Below are positions 1 through 5,077 of a stretch of 6,210 bases of DNA, piece after piece. The position numbers were made by a program, and so were the translations under genes. Location: positions 1 to 6,210 of the forward strand of contig CAOJZR010000039.1 of NCBI GenBank assembly GCA_948466105.1. The letters are read 5' to 3'. The notes under the pieces are model-generated. The model saw nothing but the letters and a program-made list of their open reading frames with translations, did not search any database and had not been told where the DNA came from. Origin of the DNA: an uncultured Bacillota bacterium. GTDB lineage: Bacteria; Bacillota_I; Bacilli_A; RF39; UBA660. Within the stretch, counting starts at the first letter, position 1. The number at the start of each line of letters is the position of its first letter.

Positions 1-357
1 ACTAAACCGCTTGTTACAATTGATATCAAATGTATAACACAAGTTTTATATAATCTAATTAACAATGCCATTAACTATACAGGTGATGATAAAAAAATAA
101 TAATCAATTTAACCGAACTAAATAACTATTATCGCATTAGTGTTTCAGATACAGGAAAAGGAATAAGCAACCAAGATTTAAAATATATTTGGGATAAATA
201 TTATAAAAGTGATAAAACACATTCTAGACTTTATCTTGGAACTGGATTAGGACTTTCTATTGTTAAAAATATTCTTGAAAATCATCATTTTAAATATGGT
301 GTTAATTCTAAAAAAAATCAAGGAACAACTTTTTATTTTGAAATACCAAAAAACTAA
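1..357 (+). CDS. Sensor histidine kinase, C-terminal ATP-binding part (5' end outside window)
   Basis: The frame is open from the left edge and ends at TAA 355-357, giving 118 residues of a HATPase_c domain. In order it shows the N box (QVLYNLINNAINYT, visible residues 14-27), the G1 box (SDTGKGI, 49-55), an F-box-like segment (IWDKYYKSDKTHSR, 63-76), the G2 box (GTGLGLSIVKNIL, 80-92) and the usual final beta strand (GTTFYFEIP). All nucleotide-contacting motifs are intact, so this should be the working kinase half of a two-component system. The sensor region, dimerisation helix and phospho-histidine lie outside the window, as presumably does a cognate response regulator, so the signal cannot be named. 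The pattern resembles HAMP-type kinases of Bacillota more than the BceS bacitracin-sensing type, but that is a judgement from short motifs. Only 65 nt and no convincing terminator separate it from the downstream hydrolase, so co-transcription is plausible. Confidence 0.95.
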   Translation, partial: TKPLVTIDIKCITQVLYNLINNAINYTGDDKKIIINLTELNNYYRISVSDTGKGISNQDLKYIWDKYYKSDKTHSRLYLGTGLGLSIVKNILENHHFKYGVNSKKNQGTTFYFEIPKN

Positions 358-408
358 ATATTCATATATTTAAAATCAAACACATATTAATTATTGTAAA
401 ACAAATAT

Positions 409-414
409 AGGTGG
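409..414 (+). promoter_or_regulatory. Shine-Dalgarno site that fixes the hydrolase start
   Basis: AGGTGG lies 8 nt before ATG 423. A GTG codon in the same frame at 411 sits inside this purine-rich element and has no other ribosome binding site of its own, so ATG 423 is the better start. Confidence 0.8.
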
Positions 415-422
415 GTGAATAT

Positions 423-1787
423 ATGAACAAAAAAATCATCTTAAGTGTAACTGGTATTTTAGTTATTGCTGTTATATGTACTACTAGTCGCCTTTTTTTC
501 AAAAAAAAACCAGACGAACATCAATTAACTGCATCAGTTATTAAAACAACTGGTACTGAAGTAACAATTCAAGATAATAATAACATTATATACACAATGA
601 ATACTAAAAATAACAATACAAATGTTGGTGATAGTATTATTGTAAAATATACTGGTATTCTTGACAAAAATACAGAATTACAAACAAGTGAAGTAATTAG
701 TTTAACCAAAACATTTAATCAAACAAACGAAACAGGTATTCCAACGGCTTGGCTTGATAGTGGTATCTTTAGTAAATACTATAATTTTGCTTTTAATAAG
801 CTTCAAACACTATCACTAGATGAAAAAATCGGGCAACTCTTGCTTGTTCGATTACCTGATACAAACGCAATTGAAGATTTAAAAAAATATCACTTTGGTG
901 GATTTGTTTTCTTTGAAAAAGACTTTAAAAATAAAACTGAAGCTGAAGTTAAAGATATGATAAAAGAATTACAAACCAATAGCCGCATTCCTCTTTTAAC
1001 TGCTGTTGATGAAGAAGGTGGTAAAGTAGTAAGAATTAGTAGTAATCCCAATTTAGTTGATACTAAATTTAAGTCTTCGCAAGAATTATATAACATTGGT
1101 GGATTTGATGAAATAGCTAAAGATACTGTAAACAAAAGTAAGATTTTAAATAACCTTGGTCTTAATGTCAATTTAGCCCCTGTTGTAGATGTTTCCACAA
1201 ATCCAAGTGACTATATGTATGATCGTAGCTTAGGTAAAAATACAGACCTTACTTCTACTTATGCTAAAACAGTAATTGAGGCAAGTAAAAAAACTAATGT
1301 TTCTTATACTCTTAAACATTTTCCTGGCTATGGTAATAATCCTGATACACATACTTCCTCTGTAATGGATAATAGACCATTAGCCGATATTAAAGCTAAT
1401 GACCTACCTCCCTTTGCAAGTGGCATCAATGCTTTAGCGGAAGCTGTTTTATTTAGTCACAACACAATTGTTAATATTGATCCTGACAATCCAGCTTCTC
1501 TATCACCTAGTGTCCACAATCTTCTTCGTAATGACTTAGGTTTTACAGGTATTATTATGACGGATGACATTGATATGGGTGCAACAACATCTATAAACAA
1601 TAAAGCTGTTAAAGCTTTACAAGCTGGAAATGATTTGATAATTACAACAGATTATGAGAATAGTTTCAATGATATTAAAGCTGCTGTTAATAATGGTACA
1701 ATAAGTGAAGATTTAATTAACAAATTAACCTTTAGGGTTCTTGCTTGGAAATATTATAAGGGCTTATTATATGATGAATTAAAGTAG
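423..1787 (+). CDS. nagZ: Membrane-anchored glycoside hydrolase family 3 protein, NagZ-like beta-N-acetylglucosaminidase
   Basis: The 454-residue protein starts at ATG 423. Residues 5-21 form one hydrophobic segment after a lysine-rich N-terminus, followed by KKK. No proper lipobox precedes Cys19 (AVIC), so it reads as a signal anchor with the enzyme outside the cell. Residues about 35-100 form a short beta-rich domain with a VGDSIIVKYTG segment, OB-like or DUF3221-like by eye. The GH3 barrel begins near residue 127 (LSLDEKIGQLL) and carries DEEGGKVVR (196-204), KHFPGYG (298-304), the Asp-His general acid/base pair typical of NagZ in PDTHTS (D308, H310), and MTDDIDMGA with the likely nucleophile D381. 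There is no second GH3 or C-terminal domain. The family removes GlcNAc from the non-reducing end of GlcNAc-MurNAc muropeptides during wall recycling. Surface location suggests trimming of released fragments outside the cell (inference). Family assignment is firm; substrate is by analogy with B. subtilis NagZ. Confidence 0.92.
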   Translation: MNKKIILSVTGILVIAVICTTSRLFFKKKPDEHQLTASVIKTTGTEVTIQDNNNIIYTMNTKNNNTNVGDSIIVKYTGILDKNTELQTSEVISLTKTFNQTNETGIPTAWLDSGIFSKYYNFAFNKLQTLSLDEKIGQLLLVRLPDTNAIEDLKKYHFGGFVFFEKDFKNKTEAEVKDMIKELQTNSRIPLLTAVDEEGGKVVRISSNPNLVDTKFKSSQELYNIGGFDEIAKDTVNKSKILNNLGLNVNLAPVVDVSTNPSDYMYDRSLGKNTDLTSTYAKTVIEASKKTNVSYTLKHFPGYGNNPDTHTSSVMDNRPLADIKANDLPPFASGINALAEAVLFSHNTIVNIDPDNPASLSPSVHNLLRNDLGFTGIIMTDDIDMGATTSINNKAVKALQAGNDLIITTDYENSFNDIKAAVNNGTISEDLINKLTFRVLAWKYYKGLLYDELK

Positions 1788-1807
1788 AATAACCATTCTA
1801 CTTTTTT
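1781..1807 (+). terminator. Rho-independent terminator overlapping the hydrolase stop codon
   Basis: The arms AAAGTAGAAT (1781-1790) and ATTCTACTTT (1795-1804) pair perfectly over 10 bp around a four-base AACC loop, and the T run extends over 1802-1807. The TAG stop (1785-1787) is inside the left arm, so a terminating ribosome would mask the stem until it leaves. In the leftward direction there is no comparable T run after the hairpin, so it should act mainly on the rightward transcript. Confidence 0.85.
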
Positions 1808-1913
1808 GGTGTTATTTTTAATTTATAGTTATAAGCATTAGTAAAAAAATAATATATTATTCCTATACCCACTATAAGAATTGTCATAATAACATTAATA
1901 ATACATACCTAAC

Positions 1914-1942
1914 AAAAAAACAGTTTATCAAACTGTTTTTTT
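1914..1942 (-). terminator. Near-symmetrical, probably bidirectional terminator between convergent genes
   Basis: A7-CAGTTT (1914-1926) and AAACTG-T7 (1930-1942) form a perfect 13-bp inverted repeat around a three-base ATC loop. It begins directly after the exporter's TAG stop (1943-1945) and, read leftwards, ends in a seven-base U run. Because the A and T flanks are symmetrical, it should also stop any rightward transcript that escapes the terminator at 1781-1807. Confidence 0.88.
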
Positions 1943-4249
1943 CTATTCTGTCCTAAGAGCCTCAACAGGATCTTTTTTACTAGCTATCTTAGCGGGAATA
2001 AAACCACCAATCAAAGTTAATATGACACTAATCACAACTAAGATAAACGCATGAAGTGGATTCATTCGTGCTACATTACTAAGACCTGTCAAATCTTTTA
2101 AAATAGCATTTGTTGGTATTAACAATAGTCTAGCAATAATAATTCCAAGTGCTCCAGAACAAACACCAATAATAAAAGTTTCGGCATTAAATACTCTTGA
2201 TACATCTTTCTTTCGAGCTCCAAGGGAACGTAAAATCCCAATTTCTTTTGTTCGCTCTAAAACCGATATATAAGTTATTATTCCAATCATTATTGATGAA
2301 ACAATTAAAGAAATAGAAGAAAAAGATATAAGAACAACTGTTATCGCATCCATAATATTTCCAGATAAAGACGAAATCATCGCTGCCATATCATTATAAA
2401 GAATTTTATCTTCTTGTTCCTTATCGTTATTATAGTTATCTAAATACTTTAAAACATCTTTTTTCGTATCAAAATCACGTGGATAAATACTTATAGCCAT
2501 TGGTACAGTCTTAGCCCCTAGTGTTGCTAAAACATTGTCCTTAGCTTCTATACCTTCCTTACTTTTATCAAATTTCATACTAGGCATCAAAATATTATAA
2601 TCATATTTCTTTTGTTCAACTACAATACTAGATTTATCATTTTCACTAATAACATAATCAATTAACTCTTCTATATAACCAATACCTGAACCATTTGTTA
2701 CAAGTGACTTATCTTCTTTACCTCTTATAATTCCAACTATTTTCAAAGTAATTGCTTTATCACTTTTATAAATACCTCTTAAATCATCATTATATGTATA
2801 ATAGCCATTTTTCTTAACATAAAACTCATCATTTAAAGCAACTTTAATCTCTTTACTTAAAATTTCATCAAAACTAATACCATCATTAGAAACATCAATA
2901 CCAAGTTCTTTAAGTGTTTTCTCATCAAGACGATTTTTACTATCAACCACTAAAACAATTTCATTAAATTTACTTGGCATACGACCTTCAATAACATCAT
3001 AATTATCTTCAATCACACCATGATTATAACTACTATCTAGTTTCTTAGGTATAACTGAAATTGATAGATTATCATTATTCACAAGTTTATAGGCTCCATC
3101 TTTTTTAACTAACATATTTAATTTAGTAATACGTGTATAAGATAAACCTGATATAAGTTTTGCATCAATAGCTTCAATATAAGAAATATAATCATTAGTT
3201 AACTTATTAGTATGTGTTGTTGTACTTATAAGATCTGGAAGCGGATAAACTTTCTTCTCAGTTGTATAAGATTCTAAATTCTTATCATTTAAAGTCTTAT
3301 TAATCTCCGCTGCATTAATATCCATTTGCATTTGTGATATCAGCACTGGCATTGATGATAATGTCTCACTTTCAAATTTATCGATTTGAATATCAAAACC
3401 ATTTGATAAAGATAAAATAAGTGCAATACCAATAATTCCAATACTACTTGCAAAGGCAGTAAGAATAGTTCGCCCTTTCTTAGTAATAATATTATTAAAA
3501 GATAATTTAAGTGCAGTTAAAAAACCCATTGCAGTTTTTTTAATCTTATAACTAGTTTCCTTTTTCTTATCCTTAACAGGATTAGAATCACTTAAACACT
3601 CACCATCTTTCATCTCCACAATACGAGAAGCATAGCTTTTAGCTAACTCTGGATTATGTGTTACCATAATAACTAATTTATCTTTAGCAATCTCCTTTAT
3701 CAACTCCATGATTTGAACACTTGTTTTACTATCTAAAGCTCCTGTTGGTTCATCAGCCAAAATAATATCTGGATCATTAGCTAAAGCTCTGGCAATAGCC
3801 ACCCTTTGCATTTGACCACCTGATAACTGATTAGGTTTTTTATGAATATGTTCTTTAAGACCAACACGTTCTAAGACTTGTAAAGCTTTTTCTCTTTTCA
3901 CTTTACCATTAACACCACTTAAAGTCATACCCATTTCGACATTATCTAAGACACTAATATGATTAATCAAATTATAACTTTGAAAAATAAATCCAACACA
4001 ATTATTTCGATAACTATCCCACTGGCTACTTTTAAATTTTTTTGTTGATGTATTATTTATAATAAGATCACCTGAGTCATAGCGATCCAAACCACCAATA
4101 ATATTTAAAAGGGTTGTTTTCCCACTTCCACTAGGACCTAAAATAGCAACAAACTCACTTTGACGGAATTTTAAACTAACTCCTTTTAATGCATGTTGCA
4201 CAAAATTACCTGTTTTATAACTCTTTTTAACATTTTTTAACTCTAACAT
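1943..4249 (-). CDS. MacB-type ABC exporter, ATPase and FtsX-like permease fused in one chain
   Basis: With ATG at 4249 the protein has 768 residues. Residues 1-220 are a complete ABC ATPase: Walker A GPSGSGKTT (38-46), Q-loop Gln90, signature LSGGQ (142-146), Walker B IILADE (162-167), D-loop and switch His198. It belongs to the LolD/MacB/FtsE-like group. A charged linker leads to TM1 (about 262-282), an extracytoplasmic domain of about 350 residues (283-632), and three more helices (about 638-664, 690-712, 733-752). Between TM2 and TM3 lies the cytoplasmic coupling segment ERTKEIGILRSLGARKKDV, typical of FtsX/MacB permeases; the tail ends DPVEALRTE. Such proteins work as dimers that move or release substrates at the outer membrane face by mechanotransmission, often peptides, toxins or lipoproteins. 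The substrate is unknown, since the large outer domain that should recognise it has no motif I know. It has its own promoter and ends in a strong terminator, and lies 139 nt after the CmpB-like gene. Confidence 0.93.
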   Translation of the reverse strand: MLELKNVKKSYKTGNFVQHALKGVSLKFRQSEFVAILGPSGSGKTTLLNIIGGLDRYDSGDLIINNTSTKKFKSSQWDSYRNNCVGFIFQSYNLINHISVLDNVEMGMTLSGVNGKVKREKALQVLERVGLKEHIHKKPNQLSGGQMQRVAIARALANDPDIILADEPTGALDSKTSVQIMELIKEIAKDKLVIMVTHNPELAKSYASRIVEMKDGECLSDSNPVKDKKKETSYKIKKTAMGFLTALKLSFNNIITKKGRTILTAFASSIGIIGIALILSLSNGFDIQIDKFESETLSSMPVLISQMQMDINAAEINKTLNDKNLESYTTEKKVYPLPDLISTTTHTNKLTNDYISYIEAIDAKLISGLSYTRITKLNMLVKKDGAYKLVNNDNLSISVIPKKLDSSYNHGVIEDNYDVIEGRMPSKFNEIVLVVDSKNRLDEKTLKELGIDVSNDGISFDEILSKEIKVALNDEFYVKKNGYYTYNDDLRGIYKSDKAITLKIVGIIRGKEDKSLVTNGSGIGYIEELIDYVISENDKSSIVVEQKKYDYNILMPSMKFDKSKEGIEAKDNVLATLGAKTVPMAISIYPRDFDTKKDVLKYLDNYNNDKEQEDKILYNDMAAMISSLSGNIMDAITVVLISFSSISLIVSSIMIGIITYISVLERTKEIGILRSLGARKKDVSRVFNAETFIIGVCSGALGIIIARLLLIPTNAILKDLTGLSNVARMNPLHAFILVVISVILTLIGGFIPAKIASKKDPVEALRTE

Positions 4250-4255
4250 AATCAC

Positions 4256-4260
4256 CCTCC
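4256..4260 (-). promoter_or_regulatory. Shine-Dalgarno site that fixes the exporter start
   Basis: On the minus strand GGAGG, running on into GTG, lies 6 nt before ATG 4249. The in-frame GTG at 4255-4253 adjoins this element and would leave no spacing, so the protein should begin MLELKNVKKSYK. Confidence 0.85.
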
Positions 4261-4263
4261 TGC

Positions 4264-4275
4264 ATTCTATAGAAT
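4264..4275. repeat. Perfect 12-bp palindrome over the exporter transcription start, candidate operator
   Basis: ATTCTATAGAAT overlaps the last two bases of the -10 and covers the predicted start point. A bound dimeric repressor here would block RNA polymerase. Palindromes of this length occur by chance in AT-rich DNA, so only the location makes it notable. No regulator gene is visible in the window. Confidence 0.4.
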
Positions 4276-4302
4276 TTTACCACCACTTAAATATATTGTC
4301 AA
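4274..4302 (-). promoter_or_regulatory. Sigma-A-type promoter of the ABC exporter
   Basis: Read leftwards, a consensus -35 TTGACA (4302-4297) is followed by exactly 17 nt and a -10 TAAAAT (4279-4274, five of six consensus bases). A TG one base upstream of the -10 makes it an extended -10. The start point should fall near 4267, giving an untranslated leader of only about 18 nt with the Shine-Dalgarno in it. This is the best promoter match I see in the window. Confidence 0.8.
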
Positions 4303-4339
4303 TTAAACATTTTTAGAATATGACATCATCTTTAAACAT
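4303..4339 (-). repeat. Two direct copies of ATGTTTAA upstream of the exporter -35 box
   Basis: ATGTTTAA occurs on the minus strand at 4310-4303, directly abutting the -35 box, and again at 4339-4332, 29 bp upstream. Direct repeats just upstream of a -35 are where response regulators of the OmpR class often bind. The 29-bp period is longer than their usual 10-11 bp repeat, so this is tentative. Confidence 0.25.
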
Positions 4340-4388
4340 AATTTATCTTTTTGACGAAACTAATTTTGCTAATCTATCCCCCCATTTT

Positions 4389-5012
4389 CTATCTTTTAAC
4401 CATTCGGTTAGGATAAATTTTATTCATATACTTATCATCATAATGTCTATCTAAAAAATAATCAAAACCACTATTAGCTGCAATCTGCTTTTCTCTTTCC
4501 TTTTGTCTTACTGCTGCACTAGATGAAATGAAAACATCAAAGCACATAAAGAAAAATAATATATATGTTATAACTATATATCTAGGTTGAACTAACACAA
4601 CTATTGTTTTTAAAACAATAGGCAGCACACCTTTCATAAATAAAACACCTAATAAGCCCCAAAATAACATATGTATAATACTTGTTCGGCCATTAAAATT
4701 AAGAAAATATTTAGTATAGTTCCAAGATATAGTGTTAAAGGCAAGTTCTTGAATTAATGAAGTCAAATATTCCACCACACCACCAAGCAACATGCCAACT
4801 AAAAACAAACAGTAAATATTTTTGATTTTTTTTAAAAATATATAAAAACATACTGCCCCAATACCATAAACAGGTGTGAACATTCCATATACTAACCCCT
4901 GTCTACTTTCAAAATAACCTCTTTGAAAAAAGCACAAAAAAGTCTCATACACACAACCTAAAACACTAAATATAATAAATAGCCAAAAAATAGTGATTAA
5001 TTTTTTCTTCAT
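4389..5012 (-). CDS. CmpB-like (PF06541) integral membrane protein, putative ABC-transporter type IV family
   Basis: This 207-residue protein begins at ATG 5012, 7 nt after GAGGT, and ends at TAG 4391-4389. It has about five hydrophobic segments (near 5-27, 41-60, 66-90, 112-131 and 137-163). The family pattern is clear: FWLFIIFSVLGCVYE (9-23), RQGLVYGMFTPVYGIGA (37-53), EYLTS (81-85), W97-NY, and NFNGRTSIIHMLFWGLLG (105-122). It has the usual charged cytoplasmic tail, with an AAVRQKEREKQ stretch and a final DRHYDDKYMNKIYPN. Pfam names the family a putative ABC-transporter type IV (CmpB), but there is no ATPase domain and I know of no proven biochemical role. It follows the YfhO-family gene by 65 nt and precedes the fused exporter by 139 nt on the same strand, which makes an envelope role likely (inference). 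No terminator follows it. A G6 run, rare in this AT-rich region, lies just past the stop (4378-4383). Confidence 0.85.
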   Translation of the reverse strand: MKKKLITIFWLFIIFSVLGCVYETFLCFFQRGYFESRQGLVYGMFTPVYGIGAVCFYIFLKKIKNIYCLFLVGMLLGGVVEYLTSLIQELAFNTISWNYTKYFLNFNGRTSIIHMLFWGLLGVLFMKGVLPIVLKTIVVLVQPRYIVITYILFFFMCFDVFISSSAAVRQKEREKQIAANSGFDYFLDRHYDDKYMNKIYPNRMVKR

Positions 5013-5019
5013 ACAACAT

Positions 5020-5024
5020 ACCTC
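5020..5024 (-). promoter_or_regulatory. Shine-Dalgarno site of the CmpB-like gene
   Basis: GAGGT on the minus strand lies 7 nt before ATG 5012. It directly abuts the foot of the hairpin at 5025-5049, so folding of that hairpin could influence ribosome access. Confidence 0.75.
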
Positions 5025-5049
5025 AAACTAAATATATCATATTCAGTTT
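5025..5049 (-). repeat. 11-bp hairpin in the YfhO / CmpB-like intergenic region
   Basis: On the minus strand AAACTGAATAT (5049-5039) can pair with ATATTTAGTTT (5035-5025) around a GAT loop, with one G-U wobble and no unpaired base. There is no U tract after it, only UUUGAGG, so it is a poor intrinsic terminator. It could be a leader structure next to the ribosome binding site, an mRNA processing or stability element, or the DNA operator of an unseen regulator. Confidence 0.45.
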
Positions 5050-5077
5050 ACAAAATAAAGGGAAATACCATATATTA

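Noticed and set aside
411..422. GTG at 411 as start of the hydrolase (adds MGEY)
   Set aside because: The GTG is part of the Shine-Dalgarno region AGGTGGGTGA; ATG 423 has ideal spacing and begins a normal signal-anchor sequence.
358..422. A separate promoter or terminator between the kinase and the hydrolase genes
   Set aside because: The best -35/-10 pair (TTCATA and a TATTAA-like box) is only about four of six in each half, which is expected in AT-rich DNA. The AAATAT/ATATTT stem at 356-371 is all A/T without a U run.
438..480. Lipoprotein signal ending at Cys19 of the hydrolase
   Set aside because: The residues before the cysteine are Ala-Val-Ile; a lipobox needs a small residue (Gly, Ala or Ser) just before the cysteine.
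890..1198. A 102-codon open frame on the minus strand within the hydrolase gene
   Set aside because: It lies entirely opposite a well-supported GH3 coding region, has no ribosome binding site or family resemblance, and its composition follows from the sense strand.
4250..4255. GTG at 4255 as start of the exporter (adds MI)
   Set aside because: It directly adjoins the GGAGG ribosome binding site, leaving no spacing; ATG 4249 is 6 nt away and begins the usual ATPase N-terminus.
5039..5077. A promoter for the CmpB-like gene with -10 TATGAT
   Set aside because: No acceptable -35 box lies 16-18 nt upstream of it, so it is not distinguishable from AT-rich background.
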